Source: Saururus chinensis
Lineage: Eukaryota; Streptophyta; Magnoliopsida; Piperales; Saururaceae
Length of the DNA: 64,000 bases
Direction of reading: 5' to 3'
Assembly: GCA_035235625.1 (NCBI GenBank)
Contig: CP141143.1
Coordinates: 2,648,501-2,712,500, forward strand
Below, one piece after another: positions 35,826-48,261 of this stretch. Position 1 is the stretch's first letter, and each line of letters opens with the position of its first letter. Both the position numbers and the translations under genes were made by a program. The notes below the pieces were generated by a model, which was not told the DNA's origin, made no database searches, and saw nothing but the letters and a program-made list of their open reading frames with translations.

Positions 35826-37862
35826 TTATCCAAATAAATCATCACTGTCATCAGCTGCATTCACATCAGGATTTTCCTTGGAGGCACCAAACGACTTCCT
35901 ATCAAGATCTTTGGCATCAACAGTTTGTCCATCACCAGAACTGCCAGACCTATACGCCCAGGAAGAACCCACTTTACTCGAAACGGAATCGCCATACAAG
36001 TCCTCATAAATTCCACCTTTTGGCACAGATTTAACTTTGATCAGAACCTGTTTTAGTTTATCAGTCACCCCGTTTGTAGCAAACTTGTCTTCTTTTGAAT
36101 AATTTGGTTCTTTCCCTTTGGGGATTATTGTGGTTTGCACAAGAGATTCATACTTTCCAACAAGACTGCTGCCTTCGGTCACACCAATGGGACCGGGCTC
36201 AGTCTCAACATCAGCTCCATCTGAAACCCCAACTACTTCAACCAACTCCCCACCTACTTGATCTCTAAAAGCAACTCTTCCTTTTTTATATCTCTTAGTA
36301 GGCCGCATGTCATCTAACTGACTGGATATATTCCCCAAATGCTTCCCAGAGTTGGATGACAAGTCTGATTTAGTAACACCATAACGGTTGAGAAGGGTAT
36401 TGTATGCCAAAACAGCTTCTTCATCAGAAGGGTCTGGAGGTGGTAGCTTAATTTCTTGCAGTGACGGAGGGGTGGGGAATAGTGCAGCATTATTCTTTCT
36501 TAGTATGTAAATTCTTGTGGAAGCAGCAAACCGCAATGATTGACCAACTTCAAGTTCAACAGGATTTTCTTTTGTAAGTCGCTCATTAGCAACAAAAGTA
36601 CCATGAACAGACCCCAAATCAATGACATAGATGCTGACAATGGAAATTAATACATATGTCAATAGCAGCAAAGAAACGATGGTATACTGACATAAAATCT
36701 AATCTTATGCAAACATATTTAGAGGCTGACATAGGTTGTGAGCAAAACATCTTGCGGTAGAGTCATAAACTATACAAACTAAAGATAGTATATGAGCAAT
36801 TGGTACACCATGCAATAGCAACATGCTGTCATTAAATTTAACATGACCATCCAGGAACTTTTAGATCTCTAATAGGTAACTGAAAAGAACTAGTCAACAG
36901 CATTCATCGTACGAATTTTGTTTCCATTGACACTTGAAGATAGAATATAGCAAGCTGCCCCTTTTTTCAACTACATACAATTAATTTTTTTTTCACCTAC
37001 AAAAAGTAGTCTATGCCGAGGACATCATCATGGAAAGAACACGAAATACTCATTTATAAAACATCCAAAACAACTATATAGTTGTTTAATCGTTCAGTCG
37101 GCCTGATACAGGGCTTCACAGATTTCAGTTATTGTTCAGTACTTATGGCAATAGAACAGATAACCCTAGTTTACTGATCACGTTATAATGTTTAAAGTGG
37201 GTTACCCCACCAACATGAATAACTAGTTCTCAGGAAGAGGACAACAGAACACAAATGGTGTAACTCTAACAGGCGATCCGGATTTCTTCCATAAATCAAT
37301 GTTTACTTACATAAGCTCATAAAGGAGTGAACAGTTTCTAAAGACTGGAAATCCCACAAAGCACCAAGGAAACAAGAGAAATATTAATGAAGGATGGTAA
37401 AACAAGGAAAGATAAAGTAAAAACAGACCTTCCATTCCTGTGGGGAACAATTGCAGCATGTTGACGGGAGACTGACTGATGATCCAAGACAAAGTCGCAT
37501 GCGGGAGCTTGCCTTCCAAAAATGTGCCTTCTTTTTTCGAGATTAATCCTATCGAGAACCTCCCCATCTTTCAACACCTCGAGATAATAAACTCCTGAGC
37601 GAGGCTCAATTGCCCAGTCCGGTGGCTGCCAAGTCGACTGTCCTCCACCTACCTGTGTGACAGGCTGGGCTGGTACAACAGATTCTGGTTGATCAGGTTT
37701 TGAGGAAACCCTGTTTTGTTGTATTGACAAAGCTTGGTGCTGTGCAAATTGAAGTGACGGTGCTAGAGATTGGGTAGCCGCTTTTGAAGAAGAGTTGGTT
37801 ACAGAAAATGGCTCCACCGACTGGGCTTTCTTAAATCTATCAAGACCTGCTCTCCCGTACAT
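35826..37862 (-). CDS. FHA domain protein, NIPP1/PPP1R8-like regulator of protein phosphatase 1
   Basis: Two exons, 37429-37862 and 35826-36633, join in phase to 413 aa, close to plant homologues. The conserved start is MYGRAGLDRFKKAQ; an ATG six codons upstream (37880) is also in frame. A Gln/Pro-rich linker leads to the FHA domain (about residues 90-185), with HIFGRQ, DHQSVSRQHAA and, across the intron, IDLGSVHGTFVANERL, the phosphothreonine-binding loops. KKGRVAFRDQVGGELVEVVG contains RVAF, a match to the RVxF PP1-docking motif. The C-terminus is acidic and ends DDSDDLFG. Animal NIPP1 is a nuclear PP1 inhibitor linked to splicing and chromatin; the same role here is inferred from the shared FHA plus RVxF layout. 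The intron interrupts the FHA domain. Confidence 0.93.
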
Positions 37863-38546
37863 CTTTATTCCTTCTTTCACTCACTTCTGCTTTCAATATA
37901 GCAAATCCTCAATTGAGAGAACAAACTAAATAGGGTTGTTGAGTGCAGCTTCAGATGATACGAAAACTAGCTTGGAAGCAGTCAGTTTATAAAAAACGCA
38001 CTTTACTCAGATTCTCCACAAATATAAGACCCTAAAACGCCCATAAACATCATGGTCCAAGTCTGCCAGAGGACCCATTTTTTATTCCTGCAAACAGTAA
38101 AAAACAAGCCATACACGAGTAATAAAAAGTAAGATTTAAGTAGCTCCACTTATTAAAAACATGTATAAGGAGTCTACAATATATTGATGCGCAAATGCAA
38201 TAGTCAACTATCTCAATTATTAAAAAGTTCACTGCGTATAATCGACGAATTTACCCAGTAGCTGAGGAACAAAATCAGAAATTGGGCAATAAATGTTTCC
38301 AAAGTTCTAAAAAGAAGGGGATTTGTATATGTTTAAAACTAGCTCGGAAGTTAACAGTTCCGATAAGCGTACTGCTTGAGCGAAATATATCTAGAACAAA
38401 ATAAAACGGGAATAATTCCGTGTCGAAATAGTGAGTCAAAGCCGTCGGATTTATCAGATTACATAACCGTATAAAGCATATATGAAAACTCAAGAAAAGG
38501 GGAAAAAACAAAGAGGCGCCATTGAAAAAGGTTTCAAAAGCTTACT
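37863..38546 (-). promoter_or_regulatory. FHA gene 5' leader with probable intron and uORF
   Basis: On the minus strand a donor GAA|GTAAGC (exon end 38546) could pair with an acceptor TTTGCAG ending at 38088, placing a leader exon 37863-38087 before the start codon. That exon would carry a 23-codon uORF from 38078 (MGPLADLDHDVYGRF...) ending near 38007. Splice sites look good, but transcription is not shown. Confidence 0.35.
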
Positions 38547-38929
38547 TCAGACATCAATGGCGCATCTGGGATGTGAAAACAGTGAAGGGCTCCCACAGAT
38601 TGGGCGAAAGACGAAATTTTTATAGAGAGAGAATGACTTGGAGGTTGGATGCAATGCAACTGCGCTTGGGCCTTGGAACTGGAGGGCTTTCTGTGACATC
38701 CGACTTTTCTGCGTATTCATAAGCACTTCTAAGTTCCAAGGACGCTTAACAGTTAATGACTTATAAAATAGGCCTTTTTATGCACTATCGAGGATAAACT
38801 GGCTCTAGATGGGGCGGGCGTCCATGAACACTACGACTCGGAAGGCACATGGTTGTGAGTCACATATAAACCGGTGTGAGTGAATTAACAAATGGACTCT
38901 TCAAAAAACGTGTCTTTAAATACCAAAAA

Positions 38930-40010
38930 GAAAGTACACTCTTCGTCCTAAATTAATAATTTAATTTTATAAAAAAAATTGTTCTATATTAATAATTTTA
39001 TTTTATTCAATTTAAGTAATTGGGTACATAAAAAAAATTATAAGCTTATTTTCTCTTTTTTGTTAAACATGGGTCTCACCCTTCAATAAAAATTATTATT
39101 TTTTTAAATATATTTATTAATATAAGATAAAAGAAGTAATAATTATTAAATAAAGTTTTTTAATAAAAATTTTAACTGAGTTTTAGTTGGAGAAAAATAT
39201 ATACCTAAAAGTTTTCTGTATGAAGTGTACATATTTTATCCAACAAAAATTTATTTACAAGGTGGACATATTCACTAGGGTGTATATCCAACTAAAACGA
39301 GGTTGTAAGTAATTGCTCTAAAATGTGATTGTGGAGATGTGTCCATTAATAAAAGCACTCACACTAGATTGGTTGTGAGTTCCCTGAGTCAGATTAGAAG
39401 TCGTCCATGAATGCCCAGTTAGTTTATTTTCTGTCATTGATATATTTTTTTGTCTTAAATTAATAGTTATATTTAAATAAATAATATTTTTTCTATCTTG
39501 AATTAACAGCTCCATTTGATAAAAAACTTGGTTCTATATTAATAGCTTCATTTTGTTTGAGTACTTAAAAAAAATATCGTAAACTTATTTTTCTTTCTCT
39601 TAATTATAGGTTTTACCATTTAATAAAAATTAATAGTCTTATTTATAAAAATAATAATTTTTATTGAATGTTGAAACCCATATCTAAAAAATAAAAAAAA
39701 AACATATGATGCTCTTTTTTAAGTACTCAATCACTTATGCTAAACAAAATAGAACTATTAATATGGAACACATGAATAGAGTTATTAAATTAGGATAGAG
39801 GAAGTGTAATTTTTCTAAATGTAACAATTAATATAAGATAGAAGGGAATAGTATTTATTGAATGGTAAAACCCAATAAGAGAAAATAAGCTTATGATACT
39901 TTTTTTAAAGCACCTAATCACTTAAATTGAACAAAAAAATTATTAATATAATTTTTTTTTGCTAAATAGAGCAATTAATTTTAGATAAAGGGAATATATA
40001 GCCTCAGTAC
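38930..40010. repeat. Nest of AT-rich foldback (MITE-like) elements
   Basis: The phrases TATATTAATAG, AATAGC(T/C)(C/T)CATTT and ATTAATAT(A/G)AGATA and their reverse complements recur at about 38940-39150, 39480-39670 and 39690-39990. The outer arms begin like CTTCGTCCTAAATTAATAA and end like TTAATATAAGATAAAAGAAG, the pattern of small inverted-repeat elements. GGGT(T/C)TCACC(C/A)TT-type blocks sit inside. Several copies are inserted in or next to each other, so exact ends are unclear. Confidence 0.55.
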
Positions 40011-40602
40011 CTTGTTTCTCTGACCGGAAACAGACATGAACATAAGTTATCCATATTCTCATCCTTATTCTACTTTGATGTCCGTAAGAATATGTCTCCT
40101 TTGCATGCAAAAAAAAATATGGCTAATTGTTTCTTCTTATTGTTCTGTATATGAGTTGGATTCCGGTCTTGGTTAAACAAACTAGATAAAAAAATTGGTT
40201 GCAGAAAGCATTTTTTACACTCAGTGTCTAGTTGGTGCCTTTGTGATGCCAACCACAAAAACAAGTTGGAGATGAACGAGACGGGACGGGGTACACCAAA
40301 AAACACAATCCAGGGCCATGCATTTACAACCGTAACACACGCTAGGAGGGGAGAAAAGGGGAAGTCATGATAAGGTGGAGGGTGGCGTGCCATATCCGTG
40401 AACATTCTCAAGACCCGCTCGGCCCAGTTGATCTCCAATTTGGTTTTCATTTCGACCTTCGTTCTCATCAGTGGTGTCGAGACAGATGCTGACACTATAC
40501 TAAGAGTGTAGAAAAGACATTCTACAACCAGATTGTAGAATGCCTTTTCTTATTCAATATAATATGGTGAGCCCAGGGCTCATGTGCAGTTCACATGACT
40601 AA

Positions 40603-41160
40603 GGGGTCGTTTGGGTATTGAATTAATTCAGTAACGATTCGATTTAGTAGTCATTCAATTCAGTAAATTCATCGCTAATTATGAATTACGTTTGGCTATA
40701 GAATTTGTTAAAATAAATTCAGATGTCACGTCAAACCCAGTCTTAAAACTTTAAACACCTCTAACTCTCTTTTTCGAACTTGGATATGCACGTTCTTGGT
40801 ACCATTACACTCCTAAATTTAAGTTCTATCAAATAAGATCCCACAAGGGTAGGTAATTTTAAACTTTTAAAGTGGGCCCTACCTATATGATACATTTTTT
40901 GAAGCTCAAATCGATATGAACGATAACCATTGAAAAATAATAGAATCTATAATTTTTAAAACGGTGATTAGGAGACTGAATCGACATGAGGTAATTCAGT
41001 GATTCAGGCTTGATTCAGGCTGAAACGGACTGAATCTTACTACAATGCTGAATTTTTAATTTAGCGCAGCTTCAGTACACAAACAAGATTCTAATAATTC
41101 AGTGCTGAATTGACACTGAATCGGCTGAATCTTCTCACGATTCAGTACCCAAACAGCCCC
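40603..41160. mobile_element. Tourist-like (PIF/Harbinger) MITE, 558 bp
   Basis: The left end GGGGTCGTTTGGGTA and the right end, in reverse complement GGGGCTGTTTGGGTA, form 15-bp terminal inverted repeats of the GGG(C/T)CTGTTTGG type known for Tourist MITEs. The element is flanked on both sides by TAA (40600-40602 and 41161-41163), the expected 3-bp target-site duplication. The interior has many ATTCAGT/ACTGAAT words in both orientations and no coding capacity. Confidence 0.85.
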
Positions 41161-41163
41161 TAA

Positions 41164-42339
41164 AAAGACAGATTGGTTTTTGCCTTTTTGTGCCCTACAG
41201 TGAGCCCTCTTTATATTAGCTCGAACTCATGTACTATACATGATTTTGAAGCAGATTAGTTTTTTATTTCGATCCGATGGCCTATGATACCTATGCCCCA
41301 AGCTCATAGGAACTCTTTCCCAATACGGTAAATGCATAGGGGAGGACATTAGGGTTGGAGGACTCCAAAGTAAGATGTCAGCCCCAAGGCAAAATGCCAA
41401 TGCCAGTTGTGTTAGGCCAAAGGCTTCTCAAAAGTTACTGACTTGTTACTTTGGACACAGGATATTTTTCTCTTTTTTATTTAAAGTGAAATCTATTGAG
41501 ACCTTCCAATTTTTAGCAGTTGTGTTTAAGGGGTCAACACCAGCCTGTGCCTGACGAGTTGCAAAGCGGCCTTGTGTATGCCAAGATTTTAGCCCGAATA
41601 TGAACACGACACTTTCTGATCTAATCCAAGTTTCGAGAGCAATTGATATTGGATTATTCCATAATTGCACACTGGTAGTCTTAAATAATAAAAGAAAGTT
41701 CATCGTTTCATTATCAACATACAATCTGACATGAAGAGATTGCACATTATACCTCAAGTACATAAACATTGAGTACATCACGTGAAAGCATCTTATATAC
41801 AATTTAAGACCAGTTTTTTACAAAAAAGAATGAACTTTTCTCTTTCATCTTTGAACAATATGCTGATCAAAACCGACCACTCAACAAGAGAGCCCTCACA
41901 GTGTTGATTTCAAAATTGTCTGACAAACTATGTGTTTTAACAATTAAAATTTTCACCGCAGATAGATGTCAATGTCTACTGCTCGGCCATTGTTTCCAAC
42001 TGCTCTACCCTGTTTGCTTGCTGCGCCTTCCGTCAACCTCAAACCAAGGCAGTCTCAATTGCATAGAGATACAGAAAACCTTTGATTCAATCTTATCGGT
42101 TGCACTTCCCAGAAAATACATCAATCCTCCCATGTGGTAAAACTAGGAAAGAAGCTCCATCCAGGTGCAGGTACTAAAAATGTACAGCATTGTACATCAA
42201 ATGCGTCTGGACTTCCAATTTTTGTATTTACGGAAGTTGTTGAGTTTCCAGCTTTGCAAGAGGCCCTCTGTGAATATCAAAATTTTGTCTCTCCAGTGTA
42301 ATATTTATAGCAATGAATGATGACCCCAGAGTATTTATT
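41164..42339. other. Intergenic, 3' flank of the C2-GRAM gene
   Basis: No gene recognised. The right part (about 41.9-42.34 kb) is the probable 3' UTR of the minus-strand C2-GRAM gene. Short ORFs here lack any family resemblance. Confidence 0.35.
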
Positions 42340-45300
42340 TTAAGTTTTAGACGCAAATTCCTTTTCAGCTATAATAAACATTTCCCTCAGGCGATCAGCT
42401 AGTTTTGAGATAACATTCTTTGTTATCCGTTTCTGATTCCTGGTGCTTTTAAGCCATTGAATCCCCAAGAATACTTGCACGTTAGATGCATTTGATCTAC
42501 CAGGAAGAACCTCAAATTGGTATCTCAGATGAAGCTGCAGGAACAAAAAAGTAAAAATACAGATTATTAGACATGTCCATATTCACTAAAAGTAATGAAA
42601 ATGAATATTCGTACGTTAAAATAGTCGCCTAGTGGGACCCCTTGAAGAGTCATAACCTCTTCAACAATCCATCCATTCCGATCGGACAAGGGAGATTTCT
42701 GCTGAATGCTAGTAACTTCACCACCATAACGAGAAACATGAACTTGGAACTTGTAGTAAATCTCTCTCTGGTATATCTCAGATTTCACCACTTCCCATGG
42801 GGCGCATGAGTAGTTAAGACAACCTACTTGTTCCATAACTCTACGTTCCAAATCCCCTCCATTAAACAATCCTAGCAATAGGTGTATCTGAAAATAGAAG
42901 TCAAGTAGCATTACATTGTATCAAGATAGCATAACATGAAAATATGAGAGAGAGAGAGAGACTCACGGGCATGGGAACGAGGGCAGAATAAACCTCTGAC
43001 ATGCTAGTGTCCTCATTTCCCAAGAACGACGTACTCTCTTCTGTCTGGAGTTTTGTTTCAGACTCTTCCTCTACAATCTGGACCTTCTGCTCGGGGCTCA
43101 AGGATCTTGCTTTCCATAGAGCCATGATGGTCCTGTTTTTTGTACGCAATCAAAAGCCTAGTGGGACAAGAATGCCTATTTAATTATGGAGCCTAGTAAA
43201 TTTCCATACACAAGAATGCCTATTTAATTATGGAGCATATACATCAGATGATTTTAAAAAAGAATTCAATTGTCCAAGTTAGTATATTCCGCGGATGGTA
43301 ATAATTTAAAAACAAAATTTTATAACAATTATATTCAATCTCAGTAGACAGATGCTAGTATATACTTGTTGGCTTTTTGAAATGAAACAAATGACTGAAA
43401 ATGAAACTTGAGTCGTCCATCCTCATCCTGAGTCTTTGCACCATGCTTTGCATCCATGCCTCTCCCTCTCCGGAGGATGATAACAAGAGAAGGACTTCCT
43501 ACTGATGCTAAAGATGGAGGAATCACTTGGATATCTTCTATGTCTTCCCAAAGAAAGAAGAACTTAGTTTTATGCCCAAACAAGTTTGTATAGAACCCAA
43601 TAATTCTTGCTGAAAGAAAAAGTCGCCCCTGAATATAAACAGATAACTGTGAGATGTATATACCATATCCCCCTCTTCCATGGAAAAATTAACGACGATA
43701 CTACAATGTCATAGAAAAGATAAGCCACTAGTGGCACTTATGAACTCAGCCGGTGAAAGCCAAAAGCCAGAGGACCAAAGCTTCCCAACTGGAACTAAAA
43801 AAATAAAGAATGAACAAATTAACAGAGGCAAAAATCTTGGCTTGCTACAAACATGACCCCCATTTGTACAAAACTCATGGGCATTAATGTGATCCCGTAC
43901 AGTGCCTATTTTTTACACAATGATGCCAAAATTATAGCTTAGTTTGTTTTAGTGTAACATTTCTCCGGAAAAACATAAGGGCAATTTTCTATGTGTGTGG
44001 ACAGTGTCCAAGAATTGATAGAAGAGAGCGTTGGCTGCTGTACACCATACACATCGCTACCCCCTATTTTAAAAATAGTGCTGCACATACCTGCACAGGC
44101 ATTTTGCGCTTCAAGTAACAAGTAAAATCATTAATTAGAAATTCCTCTGGTGGAAGCCCAAAAAGTTTCTGAAATGCTGAGTTTGTTTGGGGTGATCTCA
44201 AGTTTATCTACAAAAAAATTGCAATTACAAATCATGAAATGATTGATAGAAGAAAATTGACAAGAAACAAAAACATGGATAGGCAAAAAATGCATACCAA
44301 ACTAAAAAAATCTCTCACCTTTTTACCAACCTCCTTCTCCATCTTCGTTAAGTATTCTTTGACAATATCTGTGCCCTTTGTATTGTTCAAAAAAATCCTC
44401 ATGTGCAACTTTGACTGGCATGCCTGTGCTAATTTTCCTTGAAGAGGAACCCATACGTCAGCTAGCTCAGACAAGTTTGACTTTAAGAAGTTGATTTCAG
44501 TGTGTCCAAGTGATGTTGCTTCATCAAAGGGACCATCAAAATCAAAAACTTCTACATCCATTGTAGATGGAGGTTCATCCATTGCATCAAATTCAAATAT
44601 TTCTGCATTTTAAAAAAGTTCTATCAGACAAGAACACACTAAATGTTCTACAACATGCTTTCATTAAGCAACTCAACCGGTTCAAGCTAGACCCAAGGAG
44701 ACATCTAAGCCAATTCACCCAAACTGCTCATAGATTTTAAAAGTCACTAAAGGAACTGCAGTGATAAACCTCAATAGCATTTTACAAGGGACTATCTGTT
44801 AAGAATGCAACACCTATCCTAGCAAAAAAATAAAGAAAATAATGCAACACCTATAAGTTCTTTACTTTTACAAGGGACTATCTGCTAAGCATGCCACATC
44901 TAAAAGTTTTTTACTATGTAGGATACAATGTATTCCGCTAATAATTGACAATATAAAACATAACATGGCAATACACTCATATTATTTCGATTGTTCTCCA
45001 CAGACGATGTTATGATACACATATATTATATCATATATGAAATTATTAGTGAAATTGAAGGACGCTCATATCACCTAACTTGAATGGATCTCCAACCATG
45101 ACTGGATCAGTTTTTGAATACTTGATTATGCTCACTGTCTTGATATTATCATGAATATTAAACTCGAAAGCTAACCGATCAAATGCTAAATTTCAAAGAA
45201 CCTACCATTCCATTGAGGATCTAGAACTTGGAACTTGATTGAACTGGTCCTTATTTTACCGTTGCAAGTAAATACCACATAAGGGTCTGAAAAACCAGTA

Positions 45301-48261
45301 GAATCCACAGCTGCTAAGCTTCTACCCTCAACCAAAGCAACAGTTAGTAGCCACCCATCCCCTTGGGCTTTGACTCCATGATCACTACCTAAAATTCATC
45401 ATCATTGAGAAAAAAGTTATCTACTGATAACAATAACTACAAATATAGTTGTTAAAAAATTGTTCCTCCTAGCAAAATTGGTATGTGGGAAGAGCTAATA
45501 AGGAGATCATTTATGTTGTCTATTGTACAGGGAAAGAGATTCAACTGTGCTGTCCAACAGGTCTCAAATAAAACTTATGAAAATACAAATCAGATTCAAC
45601 TTTTTTTAAATGTCAAACATGTTACGAGTTTTTCTACGCAGAAGACTCATTTGGTACTTATAAAATGTCCGGCATCCAAACATTTTGTTTACCTCGCTGC
45701 AGCCTAGCTTGCATAAAATGTGCAATCATGTCAAGAACACGCTTGGCTTGAAGAACTAAAATCCCACAAACAATCACTTCCCCAACTGAGTCCGGCAAAT
45801 CAAGTCCATTAAATTCAAGTCCTTGGACTGTGCTTGGCATGGCTAGCATGATATGTGCTAACACATAAATTCCAATAAAAAATGCAGAAACTACAGTAAA
45901 ATTTCCAAAATAGTGAACGGCCAGTTTCCAATCAGACTGCTGCTCCATTTGCAGAGGAGCCAAAACCGTATCCTTGCCCAAACCAACTTCTTTCAAATCA
46001 ATCACTTTTGCATGCCGAGATAGCAACTCCGCAAACTGGTCATAGCTGTCCTTGAGACCTTGTCGGGCTCCACTTTCAATCATACCTTTCATCATAGTGC
46101 TTTGAAGAAAATTCATCCGCCATGAGACTATTAGTCGTGTTGGTGGATCCCCCGATGGCAATTTGGATCCTGGCATTATGCAAAAGAGTAGCTCGGTCCT
46201 GAAGTGGGATCCATATGGAGCGTCCGGAGTGCTGACACTAACTAAAACTGCATAGTTCCTCCCATCAGCCTTCAAGTAAGTTTGTTCTTCAGTAGCCTTC
46301 ACAGCCTTAACTAATCTAGTAGCAGCTTTTATGGATGTAACAACTCGTGTTAAGCTGTCTCCACCATTTTGGAATGCCCATGGTCCTTCTAGCATATCTG
46401 AAGTATTCTGCAGCTCAGCCAATTCTTTCTTAAAAGTTGAATCTGGTGCAAAAAGGAGATAATTCAGCTCAGATGGTGTAATCAGGTATTGCTGGTCAAT
46501 AAGTACTCCTCCAGGTAAATTGTCTGGCATTACTCCACTTTGGTCTCTTGATTCCAAAGTTTGCATTGCTGCATCAAACGTCGGTTTTGAGATTCCATCT
46601 GAATCATCCTTATGTACTTCAAGCTCAGAAGTTGTTTCTTGCAATTCCACTGAAACAAGGTCTCCATCAGCTACTGGTTCAGCAGTTTTACCACGAAAAA
46701 ATAGAACAAGACGGTTGGCTATAGCCTGAGCAGATAACTTTTCTTCCTTCATGAACATGTCATCTTCTGAAGAGCCGCTGAGAGATGATGAATGTAAATC
46801 GCGTGTTATGTGATTACCACTACAAGACAAACTACGAGGTGGGATTTGGTCTAGACCAGAGTTGTTTCCAGAAAAAGACAGATAGAGAAAAATTTCACCT
46901 ACAAGACAAAAAACAAGATGAAATTGAAGAACAACGAGTGGATTATGTAGAATATCAACAAGATGTATGAACAACACTCTCTAGAAAAACTACACTTTTC
47001 CTTTTTAGGAACAAAAAACACACTTGTATGCCGCGGTAGCTTTTGTAATCAAAGAAATCCTATTCATTTGTAATGGAGGCATCAGCGATAGGTTTTGATG
47101 TTTTGCTGTTTACATCTATGTATAATAAACGACACGGGTAAACTTTTTGTTACATATTTCCAGTTCAAAGCTATAAGCCATAAGAACATATCTCAAGTCT
47201 TAAAAACGCCATAACAGGACATAAACAACAAGAAAATAGAGATAAGAAGGCTTCTAAGTATTGAAAAAACGCAGAAGCATTTAGCGTGGAAAAAATTGTG
47301 TTGCAAATTAACTTAAACCTCTAAGAAGAGTAAAATAGAAATTCGGTAGAACTAAAATTTTCCAAGTTATCTTGGGACACCGTTAAAAAAAACAGGTTAT
47401 CTAGGGACAATTTGTTCTCACTCGGTAAACACAACCAAAAAAAGAACCCAGAGCGTAAAGGCAATAAATGGTAAAATTGATAAAGAAAGAGACGAAGAGG
47501 GCTTTAAAAGGTAGTCTGTAAAGCAAGCATAATTATGGAACGTAATGTAAGGGAAAAGGAAGGCCCAACTGCCCAAGTAGTGAACTTGAGCAGAAAAAAA
47601 GAAGAATGAAGTGCTGATCACCTAACCCAGCAGATAAATTTAGCCCCGGGGATGCTCCAGAAATTAAAAGCCACACAACAAATTCAGAAGGCCTAAACTT
47701 TAATCTCAACCTATCAGCTTGTAACCGTTCACGCAGAAGACAGAAACGGAAAGCGGGTTGAGTTTTTGCTTTTAAAAGGGAAAAACAGTGACACTTTACA
47801 CTTCCATTCGCAAGAACTTCTGCAACAGACTTCTGGTACAGAATGAAAAAGAAAAAAGCCGCAGATTGGAAAACCCGAAAAAAGGGGTTGAGTGGAGAAT
47901 ACATACCGCAGTCTTTGTCTTTGTTCTTAGACTTCTTATTCCTGGGCTGGAGAGCAAACCAGGCGGGACCGAGGGTCTGATTATCCGCGTCGAAGATGTC
48001 CAGAACAGACACTTTAAACTGGCCCATGAAATCGTCGTTGAAATACTTATCTTCATCCAGCACAGAAATGGTGAGTTCCTCGTTAAGGTCTTCGACGCGT
48101 AAACTGAATTCCTCGTTCCACGAAGGGTTCAAGTTCTTCTTCACAACCTTCGTCTTGAACCGCTGCTTGCCGAGCTGCAGCCTCACGTAAGGATCGCTGC
48201 TGCCATTGAGATCCATGGCCAGCAAGTTCCGAGCTTCGATTACGTGCACATAGAGCTTCAT
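42340..48261 (-). CDS. C2 and GRAM domain-containing protein with two VASt domains
   Basis: Nine exons, 47907-48261, 45693-46898, 45206-45388, 44319-44602, 44091-44207, 43366-43628, 42967-43132, 42615-42887 and 42340-42534, give 1013 aa in phase, near the ~1020 aa of Arabidopsis At1g03370-type proteins. Order: C2 domain (1-~115; Ca-site residues in MDLNGSSDPYV and LDEDKYFNDDF), a linker, VASt domain (about 245-403), one membrane segment (about 452-472, VVSAFFIGIYVLAHIM), second C2 (about 530-650; SDPYVVF, FDFDGPFDE), GRAM (about 688-770; FLINDFTCYLKRKMP, KTKFFFLWEDIEDI) and a second VASt (about 830-1000). C2 and GRAM bind membrane lipids and VASt belongs to the START-like group, so a role in lipid sensing or transfer at membranes is likely but inferred. 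Exon 7 ends six bases from a (CT)n tract in the intron. Confidence 0.94.
42946..42960. repeat. (GA)n microsatellite beside the exon 7 donor of the C2-GRAM gene
   Basis: A GA run, CT on the coding strand, immediately follows the GTGAGT donor of exon 7. Length changes here could affect splice-site recognition. Confidence 0.8.

Noticed and set aside
38522-38722. 66-codon plus-strand ORF upstream of the FHA gene
   Set aside because: It is opposite to the probable leader exon of the FHA gene and shows no recognisable protein features.
47533-47900. Extension of the first C2-GRAM exon beyond the donor at 47906
   Set aside because: The reading frame stays open, but the sequence turns non-conserved right after DCG; joining to 46898 restores the family sequence and phase.
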